This document shows positions 1 through 7,724 of a stretch of DNA of 19,193 nucleotides, one piece after another (the first letter of the stretch is position 1; the number at the start of each line of letters is the position of its first letter). A program made the position numbers and the translations under genes. Location: positions 1 to 19,193 of the forward strand of contig CABRDB010000001.1 of assembly GCA_902469555.1 (NCBI GenBank), in the 5' to 3' direction. Source of the stretch: an uncultured Collinsella sp. (GTDB taxonomy: Bacteria > Actinomycetota > Coriobacteriia > Coriobacteriales > Coriobacteriaceae). The notes below the pieces were generated by a model. It saw only the letters and a program-made list of their open reading frames with translations, was not told the origin of the DNA and did not search any database.

Positions 1-19
1 ATTTGAGACAAGGTGACGT

Positions 20-55
20 GAAACGAAAGGGCGCTGACCTTCTGGTCGCGCCCTT
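20..55 (-). terminator. Probable intrinsic terminator of tyrS
   Basis: On the minus strand an 8-bp stem (27-34 with 48-55, AAGGGCGC/GCGCCCTT) is extended by GACC/GGTC (36-39 with 44-47) across a one-base bulge, closing on a 4-nt loop. It is followed by a T-rich stretch reading CTTTCGTTT. It lies about 75 nt beyond the tyrS stop codon. The U tract is interrupted, so termination may be imperfect. Confidence 0.7.
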
Positions 56-104
56 GAAGTTGAACGTCAGATTGTCCAAATGCGGCCCGCGCAGCGTCGG
101 CCGG

Positions 105-128
105 TCCGCCGTTCGTTAGAACGGCGGA
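105..128 (-). other. Stem-loop immediately after the tyrS stop
   Basis: Perfect 10-bp inverted repeat TCCGCCGTTC / GAACGGCGGA (105-114 with 119-128) with a 4-nt loop, starting 2 nt after the tyrS stop codon. No U tract follows, so on its own it is more likely a 3'-end stabiliser or the first half of a two-hairpin terminator with the 20-55 structure. Confidence 0.6.
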
Positions 129-129
129 A

Positions 130-1341
130 CTAAATCAACTTGAAGCCCTTGCGCTTGCCTACGGAGAGGGTGTCGCCCAGCTTGAGGGCGCTGGGATCGA
201 TGTTATAGCTCTTGGGAGCCACGGCCTTGCCGTTGATCTTGACGCCGCCGCCGTCGATATCGCGACGAGCCTGGCCGGCGCTCGTCGAAAGACCCAGGTC
301 CTTGAGCAGGCCGGCGAGGTAGATCTGGCCCTCGTCGTTAACAGTCAGCTCAACGTGCTTCTCGGGGAAGTCGGCAAGCTGACCCTCCTTGAACACGCGG
401 TCGAACTCGGCCTGAGCCTCGTCGCCGGCACCGGCGCCGTGGTAGGTGTCGCACAGGTCGCGGCCCAGAGCGCGCTTGAGCTCGTAGGGGTCGGCAGAAC
501 CATCGGCCAGGGCGGCATCGATCTTGTCGACCTCGGCCGGGGTGAGCGAGCTGGCCAGACGATAGTACTTGCCGATCATCTCGTCGGGAATGGACATGGT
601 CTTGCCGAACATGTCCTTGGGCGCGTCGGTCAGGCCGATGTAGTTACCGTAGGACTTGGACATCTTACGAACGCCATCGGTGCCCTCGAGCAGCGGCATG
701 GTGAGCGCGATCTGGGGCTCCATGCCCATCTTCTCCATGAGCTCACGGCCGGCGAGCAGGTTGAAGAGCTGATCGGTGCCGCCCATCTCCACGTCGGCCT
801 TGATCTGCACGGAGTCGAAAGCCTGCATCACGGGATACAGGAACTCATGCAGGGCGATCGGCGTCTGAGACTGGTAGCGCTTGGTAAAGTCGTCGCGCTC
901 AAGAATGCGGGCGACGGTGAACTTGGAGCACACCTGCAGCAGACCGGCCAGATCCATCGAAAGAATCCAGTCACCGTTGTGCACGATGGTGGTCTTCTCG
1001 GGATCCAGGATCTTCATGGCCTGGCTCACGTAGGTCTCGGCATTGGCCTCGATCTGCTCCTGCGAAAGCTGCGGACGGGTGGAATTCTTGCCCGAAGGGT
1101 CGCCAATCAACGCGGTACCGTTGCCGATGATGAGGGTGACGTTGTGGCCCAGGTCCTGGAACTGACGCATCTTGCGCAGCGGCACGGCGTGGCCCAGGTG
1201 CAGGTCGGGGCTGGTGGGGTCGACGCCGAGCTTGATGTTGAGGGGCTCGCCCTTCTCAAGCTTCTTGCGAAGGTCGGCCTCGGGAACGATCTGCGCGGCG
1301 CCCGAGGTGATGATACGCATTTGCTCGTCAACAGACAGCAT
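130..1341 (-). CDS. tyrS: Tyrosine--tRNA ligase (type 2 TyrRS)
   Basis: Cytoplasmic class I aminoacyl-tRNA synthetase that activates tyrosine with ATP and charges tRNA-Tyr. The 403-residue protein has the class I HIGH-type signature as HLGH at residues 48-51, inside LGVDPTSPDLHLGH, and KMSKS at 226-230. These forms, and the length near 400, mark the type 2 (TyrZ-like) branch rather than the E. coli-type TyrS. GGTDQLFN around 188-194 is the conserved substrate-binding stretch. A C-terminal S4-like RNA-binding domain (about 345-403, with AGQARRDIDGGGVKINGK) should hold the tRNA. The ATG start follows a strong AAAGGAGG Shine-Dalgarno. It lies 96 nt downstream of the U32 gene on the same strand and may be cotranscribed. 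No T-box fits in the short leader. Intact. Confidence 0.97.
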   Translation of the reverse strand: MLSVDEQMRIITSGAAQIVPEADLRKKLEKGEPLNIKLGVDPTSPDLHLGHAVPLRKMRQFQDLGHNVTLIIGNGTALIGDPSGKNSTRPQLSQEQIEANAETYVSQAMKILDPEKTTIVHNGDWILSMDLAGLLQVCSKFTVARILERDDFTKRYQSQTPIALHEFLYPVMQAFDSVQIKADVEMGGTDQLFNLLAGRELMEKMGMEPQIALTMPLLEGTDGVRKMSKSYGNYIGLTDAPKDMFGKTMSIPDEMIGKYYRLASSLTPAEVDKIDAALADGSADPYELKRALGRDLCDTYHGAGAGDEAQAEFDRVFKEGQLADFPEKHVELTVNDEGQIYLAGLLKDLGLSTSAGQARRDIDGGGVKINGKAVAPKSYNIDPSALKLGDTLSVGKRKGFKLI

Positions 1342-1362
1342 TGGGTATCCTCCTTTTGCTAT

Positions 1363-1389
1363 AGCACCCTCGCCGAAAACGGCGGTGCT
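1363..1389 (-). other. Stem-loop in the tyrS leader
   Basis: Between the U32 gene and tyrS, AGCACC (1363-1368) pairs with GGTGCT (1384-1389), and GCCG (1372-1375) pairs with CGGC (1380-1383) around a short A-rich loop, with a 3-nt bulge on one side. It lies just upstream of the tyrS Shine-Dalgarno. No U tract follows on the minus strand, so it is not a plain terminator. Function unknown. Confidence 0.45.
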
Positions 1390-1437
1390 GGAAGTCCATA
1401 AACTCTCTTATGATAACAAACTGACGCGACGCAGCAC

Positions 1438-3396
1438 CTACGACAGGAAAATCCTCGTCCTGCCGCATGCGTCAATGGCAACTGGCAGACGTGTACCGTC
1501 ACGCTCGACCAGATAGCGTACCTGCCGACGACGCAAGCAGTCGCGGCAACGAACCTGTCCCGTCGCATCGGTGGCGCAGACGCCCTCGGCGGTCAGCAGG
1601 CAGTGCTCGCACACCATAAGCTCGGGACGGTCGGCGTCGACCGGACCCAAGACGCCGGGTTCAGCGGCCAGTTCGGCAATACGCTCCGCATCATTGCCGA
1701 GCAACTCCGCCGGCAAGCACACCCGCCCCGCACCGAGTCCGCGCAGCCAGGTAAGCGTGGCCCGATTCGCGCAGAACACCGGCGCCGCCACGTCAAACGT
1801 CACGCCCAGCTCGCGAGCGATCACCACCTGTCCCAGGTTGCGGCAGACGACGCGCCCGGCACGCTGTATCAGTGAGCGGGTCCAGTCAGCGTCACCCGTG
1901 CGGCACACCTCGTCAAGCACCACAACGGCGTCGGACAAATCAAGTTCTCCGCGCGGGTCGGCATCCATCAGCTGCCAAGCAAAAACCATGCGAGTGGGAA
2001 CCGCGCACTCCACCAACTCCGTGGACGCACCGCCATCCACCGCAACGCCCTCAAAGGGCAGCACCTCAACGGCACGCGCAACGGGCGCAATCGCATCCGC
2101 CTCGGCCCGCATGCGCTCCAACACCGCCGCCGTCTGATCCAACACGCCGGCGCTGCGAATCAGGTACACCTCGCAGCCCGTGTCCACCTTACGCTTGCAA
2201 TGCACGACGACGCGCTTCCCCGCTGCGGTATCCACCGGGCAGGGCACCTGCGGCCAGCGCTTGGGCACATCGGGACGCGCGTCGACACCCGGATAAAACC
2301 GAATCTCGAGCGTGTCACCCGCCGCCGCGGCGGCGTCGAGCTCAACGGTCACCTCTTCGTGGCCCACAGCGACCAAGCGCCCCACGCGCACGCCCTGGTT
2401 AATTGCGCGCTCAAAGCTCATCAGCTCGGCACCCGAACGCCCTCGCAGGTACGCATCGGTAAACCCACGGTTAAACGACCTTCCCAGCTCGCGCTCAAGC
2501 TCTTCCACGGCATCGGGGTCCCACGCGCCGTCGCACAGCATATCGAGTGCCCGGCGCCACGCCCGCACCACGTTGAATACGTAATCGGGGTTCTTCATGC
2601 GCCCCTCGATTTTGAGCGACGCCACGCCGGCATCTACAAGCTCGGGCAGATGCGCAATACCCAGATAGTCGCGCGGGCACAACAGGCGATCCCCTTCGAC
2701 GGCGACAACGCTCTGCCCAGCCTCGTCCACCAAGTCATAGGATAGACGGCACGGCTGCGTGCAATCACCGCGCATCGCAGAGCGGCCACGTCGAAGGGCA
2801 GAGAACTCGCACGCCCCCGAATAGCCGATGCAAATCGCACCGTGGCAGAATACCTCGATGGGCACACCCGTGGCACATAGCGCCGCAATCTCGTCGACCG
2901 TCAGCTCGCGTGCCGTCGTCACGCGCTCGACCCCCAGCTCATCGGCGGCAAGCCGCACGGCGCCTTCGCTATGAACGCCCGCCTGCGTGGACAGGTGAAT
3001 CTCGACCCCGGGAATCGCCGTGCGCAGTACACAAGCCAGCCCGGCATCGGCGACAATCAGAGCATCGGCACCCAGCTCCAGTGCATGAGCTCCCAACACC
3101 ACCGCGTCGGACAGCTCATCGTCAAACACGAACACGTTGAGCGTCGCGTACACACGCACGCCATGGGCATGCGCCACGGCACAACCGCGCGCAAACTCGT
3201 CATCCGTAAAGCCATGGGCGCTCACACGGGCGTTAAAGCCGCCCAACCCCGCATAGATGGCATCGGCGCCCGCGGCGATGGCCGCAAGCATCTGGTCGAG
3301 CCCGCCCGCCGGCGCCAGCAGCTCGGGCAGCGCCGCACCGGCAGCATCCAATCCAGTCTTGTATTGTCCGCTCGGCTCCATCGTCCGAATCGCCAT
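1438..3396 (-). CDS. U32 family protein (RlhA/YdcP-like), DUF3656-type length
   Basis: 652 residues, about the size of E. coli RlhA (YdcP), a U32 member needed for a 23S rRNA C2501 hydroxylation; other U32 members (UbiU/V, TrhP) are Fe-S-dependent hydroxylation factors, so 'peptidase' is probably a historical label. The N-terminal barrel begins at PELLAPAGGLDQML (24-37). The U32 signature is at 181-196 (EVFCHGAICIGYSGAC). C189, C196, C212 and C240 resemble the cluster-binding cysteines of studied U32 proteins. LKIEGRMKNPDY follows. The C-terminus has a cysteine pair pattern (C596, C599, C607, C617, C620) like a zinc ribbon. I chose the ATG at 3396 because AAGGAG lies 7 nt upstream; an in-frame ATG 27 nt earlier lacks this. 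Which RNA or substrate it acts on is not shown. Confidence 0.88.
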   Translation of the reverse strand: MAIRTMEPSGQYKTGLDAAGAALPELLAPAGGLDQMLAAIAAGADAIYAGLGGFNARVSAHGFTDDEFARGCAVAHAHGVRVYATLNVFVFDDELSDAVVLGAHALELGADALIVADAGLACVLRTAIPGVEIHLSTQAGVHSEGAVRLAADELGVERVTTARELTVDEIAALCATGVPIEVFCHGAICIGYSGACEFSALRRGRSAMRGDCTQPCRLSYDLVDEAGQSVVAVEGDRLLCPRDYLGIAHLPELVDAGVASLKIEGRMKNPDYVFNVVRAWRRALDMLCDGAWDPDAVEELERELGRSFNRGFTDAYLRGRSGAELMSFERAINQGVRVGRLVAVGHEEVTVELDAAAAAGDTLEIRFYPGVDARPDVPKRWPQVPCPVDTAAGKRVVVHCKRKVDTGCEVYLIRSAGVLDQTAAVLERMRAEADAIAPVARAVEVLPFEGVAVDGGASTELVECAVPTRMVFAWQLMDADPRGELDLSDAVVVLDEVCRTGDADWTRSLIQRAGRVVCRNLGQVVIARELGVTFDVAAPVFCANRATLTWLRGLGAGRVCLPAELLGNDAERIAELAAEPGVLGPVDADRPELMVCEHCLLTAEGVCATDATGQVRCRDCLRRRQVRYLVERDGTRLPVAIDACGRTRIFLS

Positions 3397-3558
3397 CGAC
3401 AAACTCCTTACCAAGGTATGCATTCACTCTGAAAAATGCCGTCTTCCAGCATACACGAGGCCTCGCGCGCCCCGTTTGGTTTATCGTGTAATAACTTATG
3501 TCCATCCTGCCCCGACGGCACATCCGCCGTCCGGCACGACATACCTGGAGGTCAATAT
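3397..3558. promoter_or_regulatory. Divergent intergenic region between the U32 gene and the PBP gene
   Basis: 162 bp separate two divergently transcribed genes, so promoters for both should lie here. I could not pick a convincing -35/-10 pair on either strand. A 6-bp GC-rich hairpin, GACGGC/GCCGTC (3514-3519 with 3526-3531, 6-nt loop), sits in the PBP leader about 28 nt ahead of its start codon. The PBP Shine-Dalgarno (TGGAGGT) is at 3545-3551. Confidence 0.5.
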
Positions 3559-5763
3559 ATGGGTCCTCGCCAACGACAGGGACGCAGCCGTTCAAAGACG
3601 CACGCCCTGCCCATAATCCTGCTCTCGTTTTTGGGCTTTTTGCTTATCGCGGGCGTGGCATTTGGCATCGGCATGGTCGGCAACGTCAACCGCTGGCTGT
3701 CCGATCTGCCCGACTACACCGACGCCAACGCGTATCTGGTGAGCGAGCCCACCGAGATCGTCGACTGCAACGGCAACAAGATCGCGAGCTTCTACACGCA
3801 AAACCGCAAGTCCATCACCAAGGACGAGGTCTCCCCCTACGTGCTGCAGGGCACCGTTGACGTCGAGGACGAGCGCTTCTACGAGCACGGCGGTATCGAC
3901 CTGTGGGGTATCGCGCGTGCTGCGGTGGCAACCCTCGGCGGCGGGCACGAAGGCGCCTCGACTATCACCCAGCAGCTGGTGCGCAACACCATCCTGCAGG
4001 AGGAGCAGTTCGACTCGACCATCGAGCGTAAGGTGCGCGAGGCCTACATCGCCGTCAAGATGGAGGACATGTACTCCAAAGACGAGATCCTCATGATGTA
4101 CCTCAACACCATCTATTACGGTCACGGCGCCTACGGTATTGAGGCCGCCGCCGAGACCTACCTGTCCAAGAGCGCCGCCGACCTCACCCTGAGCGAGGCC
4201 GCGCTGCTCATCGGCCTTCCCAACTCGCCCTCGCAGTACGACCCCACGGTCAACCCCGACCTGGCGCTGTCCCGTCGCAACAAGGTCCTTGACAACATGT
4301 TGCGCCTGGGCCACATCACGCAGGAGGAGCACGATGCCGCACAGGCCGAGCCCATCACCCTCAACGTGACCGAGATTTCGGGCAGCGGCGTCGACGTATA
4401 CTCGCAGCCCTACTTTGTCGCCTATGTTAAGCAGCTGCTGGAGCAGGAGTTCTCGACCGACGTGCTCTTTAAGGGCGGTCTGACCGTCAAGACCACCATC
4501 GACCCCACGATGCAGCAGGTGGCAGAGAATGCCGTTCGCGAGCAGCTCGACACGCTCTCGCTCGACGGCCTGGACATGGGCATGGTCGTCGTCGATCCCA
4601 AGACCGGCTACATCAAGTGCATGGTGGGCGGCTACGACTACAACGCCGACGAGAACCACGTAAACCATGCCACGGCCAAGCGTCCCGTCGGCTCCACCTT
4701 TAAGGCCTTTACACTGGCAACTGCCATCCAAAACGGCATGAACCCCAACGTCACCCTCAACTGCAACTCGCCGCTCAAGGCCAAGGGCACCACGACCGAG
4801 GTCCAAAACTACGCCAACCATAGCTATGGCAACATCACGCTTAAGCAGGCGACGGCATACTCCTCCAACACCGGCTACATCCAGGTGGCGGAAGCCGTCG
4901 GCAACAGCAAGATCATCTCGCTCGTCAAAAAGCTCGGCATCGACCCCGCCAAGGACAACATCGAGGACGTTCCCGTCATGACGCTCGGCACCGGCTCGAT
5001 CTCGCCGCTCGAGATGGCCGCCGCCTACGCGACGTTTGCCAACGGCGGCTACTATCGCCAGCCGATCGCCATCACCGAGATTGACTCTCGTACCGGTTCG
5101 GTGCTGTACCAGCACACCGACAATCCCTCACAGGTGCTTACCGAGGGCGAGGCCGCCGCGGTCACCGATGTTCTGTCCGGCGTCATGCAGGGCGGCGGTA
5201 CGGGTGCTGCCGGTGCCCTGAGCGTCAACCAGCCCTATGCCGGCAAGACGGGCACCACCGACAACACCACCAACCTGTGGTTCTGCGGCTATACCCCGCA
5301 GCTGGCGTGCGCCCTGTGGACCGGCTATTCCGCGGGCGAGATCCCCATCCAAAAATACGGCACAGACCTGCTGGGCGACAGCACCAACCTGCCTGTCTTT
5401 AAGCGGTTTATGAACACCGTTCTGACCGGTACCGAGCGCGAGGAGTTTGCGACCGGAACGGCGCCCACCTACAAGAACAACAGCGTCTGGAAGTTCTACG
5501 GCACCAACAACTCCAAGAAGACGGAGAACGACGACAAGGACGAGAACGAGGACGAAGAGGAAACCACCACAACGACTACCACGACGACCACGACCACCGA
5601 GACCACGGGCGGCGACACCACCGGCGGCACCGGTACGACCGGTGGCTCGACGGGCGGCTCCACTGGTGGTTCGACCGGCGGCGATGGCGGCACGCCTACG
5701 CCTACGCCTACGCCTACGCCCACTCCCGACCCCTCGCCCACGCCTGACGATACGGTCGGCTAG
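3559..5763 (+). CDS. Class A penicillin-binding protein (bifunctional transglycosylase/transpeptidase)
   Basis: Polymerises lipid II into glycan strands and cross-links stem peptides at the outer face of the membrane. The 734-residue protein starts with a short basic cytoplasmic segment and one membrane helix (about 18-40). The GT51 domain has EDERFYEH (103-110, E103 the likely catalytic acid) and STITQQLVRN (134-143). The transpeptidase has all three motifs: STFK (379-382, S379 nucleophile), SSN (435-437) and KTG (563-565). After about residue 655 comes a long low-complexity tail: acidic, then poly-Thr, then Gly/Thr/Ser, then Pro-Thr repeats, probably a flexible wall-spanning region. I chose ATG 3559 because TGGAGGT is spaced 7 nt upstream; the longer frame to 3436 adds 41 residues that do not look conserved. 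Sole plus-strand gene, monocistronic. Confidence 0.95.
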   Translation: MGPRQRQGRSRSKTHALPIILLSFLGFLLIAGVAFGIGMVGNVNRWLSDLPDYTDANAYLVSEPTEIVDCNGNKIASFYTQNRKSITKDEVSPYVLQGTVDVEDERFYEHGGIDLWGIARAAVATLGGGHEGASTITQQLVRNTILQEEQFDSTIERKVREAYIAVKMEDMYSKDEILMMYLNTIYYGHGAYGIEAAAETYLSKSAADLTLSEAALLIGLPNSPSQYDPTVNPDLALSRRNKVLDNMLRLGHITQEEHDAAQAEPITLNVTEISGSGVDVYSQPYFVAYVKQLLEQEFSTDVLFKGGLTVKTTIDPTMQQVAENAVREQLDTLSLDGLDMGMVVVDPKTGYIKCMVGGYDYNADENHVNHATAKRPVGSTFKAFTLATAIQNGMNPNVTLNCNSPLKAKGTTTEVQNYANHSYGNITLKQATAYSSNTGYIQVAEAVGNSKIISLVKKLGIDPAKDNIEDVPVMTLGTGSISPLEMAAAYATFANGGYYRQPIAITEIDSRTGSVLYQHTDNPSQVLTEGEAAAVTDVLSGVMQGGGTGAAGALSVNQPYAGKTGTTDNTTNLWFCGYTPQLACALWTGYSAGEIPIQKYGTDLLGDSTNLPVFKRFMNTVLTGTEREEFATGTAPTYKNNSVWKFYGTNNSKKTENDDKDENEDEEETTTTTTTTTTTTETTGGDTTGGTGTTGGSTGGSTGGSTGGDGGTPTPTPTPTPTPDPSPTPDDTVG
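5692..5715 (+). repeat. Hexanucleotide tandem repeat in the PBP tail
   Basis: Four consecutive ACGCCT units, followed by the variants ACGCCC and ACTCCC, encode the Pro-Thr repeats near the C-terminus of the PBP. A 6-bp unit keeps the reading frame when copies are gained or lost, so tail length could vary between strains. Confidence 0.85.
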
Positions 5764-5785
5764 AAATCATCCGGCCATAAGCAAC

Positions 5786-5828
5786 AAGGCCCCCGAGCAG
5801 CCTATTGAACTGCTCGGGGGCCTTTTAG
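5786..5828 (+). terminator. Intrinsic terminator of the PBP gene
   Basis: Perfect 15-bp stem AAGGCCCCCGAGCAG / CTGCTCGGGGGCCTT (5786-5800 with 5810-5824), 9-nt loop, followed by TTAGTTT. It starts 22 nt after the PBP stop codon. The 5' A's mean it could also act partly on the minus strand, backing up the argR terminator. Confidence 0.93.
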
Positions 5829-5867
5829 TTTGAAGCGACCTGGTGGGCGGTCTTTATACCGGCGAAC

Positions 5868-5903
5868 AAAAAAGGGGGGTACCGACCAACGTCGATACCC
5901 CTT
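5868..5903 (-). terminator. Intrinsic terminator of argR
   Basis: On the minus strand an 11-bp GC-rich stem (5891-5901 with 5876-5886; one G-T wobble) closes on a 4-nt loop and is followed by CC and six T's (5868-5873 as A's on the plus strand). It lies 50 nt after the argR stop and faces the PBP terminator, so the two convergent units are insulated from each other. Confidence 0.9.
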
Positions 5904-5952
5904 ACAAGCCACTATGTCAGCGCGCACGGTGCCGAGCGCACGACCCGCACGC

Positions 5953-6390
5953 CTACTTGCGAGAATTGCTCAGCTTATTGATCAGTGCCTCAAGACGCTC
6001 GCCGTCCTCGGCCGTCTGGGCAATAACCAAAATCGTATCGTTGCCGGCAAGCGAGCCAAGCACATCGGGCAGCTCTGCCGCATCAACGGCGGCGGCGATA
6101 CCGGAAGCCGTGCCAGGCTGAGCCTTGATCATAACCAGATTATCGGTGCGCAGAACGCCCGTTACGAGCTCGGAAACCATACGCTGCAGGTGCAGGTCCT
6201 CTGCCAGAACATAGATGCCCTCAGGGAGCTTACGCAGCCCCATATCGGCAATATCGCGAGAGACAGTCGCCTGCGTGCAATCAAAGCCCATAGCGCGGAG
6301 CTCATCGACCAGCACGCGCTGCGTACGGACGTCCTTATTGCGCACAATATCTCTAATGGCATCCTGGCGCCCATTGCGTTTTTTAGCCAT
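5953..6390 (-). CDS. argR: Arginine repressor ArgR/AhrC
   Basis: Arginine-responsive hexameric transcription regulator of arginine biosynthesis and catabolism. The 145-residue protein is family length. The N-terminal winged helix (about 6-55) has the recognition stretch TQATVSRDIADMGLRK (39-54). The C-terminal oligomerisation and arginine-binding domain (about 75-145) has PGTASGIAAAVDAAELPDVL (92-111) and GNDTILVI (116-123). I chose the ATG at 6390 because GGAGAGAGGG lies 6-8 nt upstream; an in-frame start at 6423 would add 11 residues that are not family-like. No arg biosynthesis gene is adjacent, so it acts in trans. Its upstream region has a TTGAATA half-site resembling half an ARG box and a striking inverted repeat at 6479-6516, but no full ARG box that I can defend. 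Confidence 0.95.
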   Translation of the reverse strand: MAKKRNGRQDAIRDIVRNKDVRTQRVLVDELRAMGFDCTQATVSRDIADMGLRKLPEGIYVLAEDLHLQRMVSELVTGVLRTDNLVMIKAQPGTASGIAAAVDAAELPDVLGSLAGNDTILVIAQTAEDGERLEALINKLSNSRK

Positions 6391-6478
6391 ACAAACCCTC
6401 TCTCCAAAAGATGGCGGAGACAATCAATCAGTGATTGAATAGTTTAACGCTATTTGAAGGCTTTTGTGTATAAGAACG

Positions 6479-6516
6479 CATTTCGAAACAATTCTATGCA
6501 AGTTTGTTTCGAAATG
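6479..6516. repeat. Perfect 13-bp inverted repeat made of two TTTCGAAA palindromes
   Basis: CATTTCGAAACAA (6479-6491) and TTGTTTCGAAATG (6504-6516) are exact reverse complements with a 12-nt spacer. Each arm carries its own 8-bp palindrome TTTCGAAA, centred 26 bp apart. It lies 7 nt after the glycosyltransferase stop and about 90 bp upstream of argR. There is no U tract, so an operator or RNA structure seems more likely than a terminator. Confidence 0.75.
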
Positions 6517-6522
6517 AGCCGT

Positions 6523-7563
6523 TTAGGCGGTTTTTGCGCCCGTCCGGTTAAGAAAAGCTGCCAGATGCGTACACATCACGCAGCGCGCGGGCTTGGCGCT
6601 GGCGATCGGCCCAAACAACAGACCGAGCCCCCGATGGTTATCCTTGAGCGCGGCGACCATCTGACGGGTTCGAGGCGCATCGAGCATATCACGCATGCGG
6701 GCGGAACGCTCGATTGACGACACCCCATGCGGGCTCAGACACAAATTCTCGATGCAGGCGACCAGTCCGGCAAAGTAGAACTTTTGGCTTGCCAGCTTGA
6801 GCCGACCACCGCTGTCTGCTTCCGAGAGTGAGTCCGCAAGCTCGTCGAGCGCTCGAGTGTCATCGGATACCTTGGCATACATGGTGGGATCAAAGGCATC
6901 TGTAAGTTTAGGTGCCGCCGTGTGGAAACAAGCATCGCCGCAGCCGGACACGCATCGTGTCTGCGAAAGCGCGTATGCCATAAACCCAACTGTGCGAAAC
7001 ACCTTGTCGCACAAAAAGCATGCCTCAAACAGAGAGCGGCTGTACATCACGCCAGAGGTCTGAACGACTAGGCCGCCTAAAATCAACTGAGGCAGCCCGG
7101 CCACCATCGAAGATTTGCTATCAATGGAAATATGAGCAGCATCCAAGACGCGCGAATGGCGCTCTCGATGTGCATCATAGCGGTCGAGCGACACCGTGGG
7201 GAGCACTATGTCTGCCGTAGTATCGCACGCGATATCGACCATCTTGGAAAGGGACTGCGGAGCAAACCACTCATCGGCGTTCATAGCGATGATTTGAGAG
7301 CCGCGCGAGGCAGCAAAACCGGCACGAAGACAAGCGCCGCGCTTCGCGTCCTCGACGTCAATCAAATCAATATGGATGTCCCTGTCGGCAGCAACTTGAA
7401 GCGAATGTCGCACACCGGGCGCAGCATCGCGGCAGACAACGACAATCTGCAAATCGTAGAGGTCTTGGTTCTGGATACTCTCGAGCGCACGCATCGCATA
7501 GCTGGGCGAACCTTCTACCACAAGGATCACCGAAAGTCGCGGATGCGAGCCACGTCGAACCAA
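6523..7563 (-). CDS. Putative family 2 (GT-A fold) glycosyltransferase
   Basis: 346 residues. The N-terminus reads LSVILVVEGSPSYAMRALES (10-29), the nucleotide-binding opening of GT2 enzymes, then LQIVVVC (38-44), and NADEWFAPQSL (95-105) stands where GT2 enzymes have their metal/nucleotide-sugar DxD-type motif. The acceptor and donor are not deducible. The C-terminal half (about 210-346) is Cys-rich and not recognisable; no membrane helix is evident. The start is TTG with GAGAGG 9 nt upstream; no ATG or GTG exists before an in-frame stop at 7591. A 13-codon ORF (7565-7606) with its own GGGGTG site ends 1 nt before this TTG and might couple translation. It stands alone, without other envelope sugar genes, between truA and argR on the same strand. 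Catalytic activity is uncertain because the motif is NADE rather than DDD or DAD. Confidence 0.75.
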   Translation of the reverse strand: MVRRGSHPRLSVILVVEGSPSYAMRALESIQNQDLYDLQIVVVCRDAAPGVRHSLQVAADRDIHIDLIDVEDAKRGACLRAGFAASRGSQIIAMNADEWFAPQSLSKMVDIACDTTADIVLPTVSLDRYDAHRERHSRVLDAAHISIDSKSSMVAGLPQLILGGLVVQTSGVMYSRSLFEACFLCDKVFRTVGFMAYALSQTRCVSGCGDACFHTAAPKLTDAFDPTMYAKVSDDTRALDELADSLSEADSGGRLKLASQKFYFAGLVACIENLCLSPHGVSSIERSARMRDMLDAPRTRQMVAALKDNHRGLGLLFGPIASAKPARCVMCTHLAAFLNRTGAKTA

Positions 7564-7724
7564 GTTATCCGTCCTCTCGACAGCAGTGAATCAAACTGTC
7601 GTTCATGGTACACCCCGGCAATAAAAGCAATGAGACACCGGTTGTATTGCACGCCAAGAACAGATGTTGCACACGCGCAGCCCACAGATGACAGGTGTCG
7701 ACGCACGACGCGTCGAGCCCTCCC

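Noticed and set aside
1342..1437. T-box riboswitch in front of tyrS
   Set aside because: The 96-nt space is too short, and I saw no T-box consensus or antiterminator/terminator pair; only a small stem-loop is present.
6436..6456. ARG box for argR autoregulation
   Set aside because: Only a TTGAATA half-site and a 5-bp inverted AATAG/CTATT are present; this does not meet the 18-bp consensus.
7565..7606. 13-codon ORF (MNDSLIHCCREDG) just ahead of the glycosyltransferase TTG
   Set aside because: It has a GGGGTG site and ends 1 nt before the TTG, so coupling is possible, but it is too short and unconserved-looking to annotate as a gene without comparative data.
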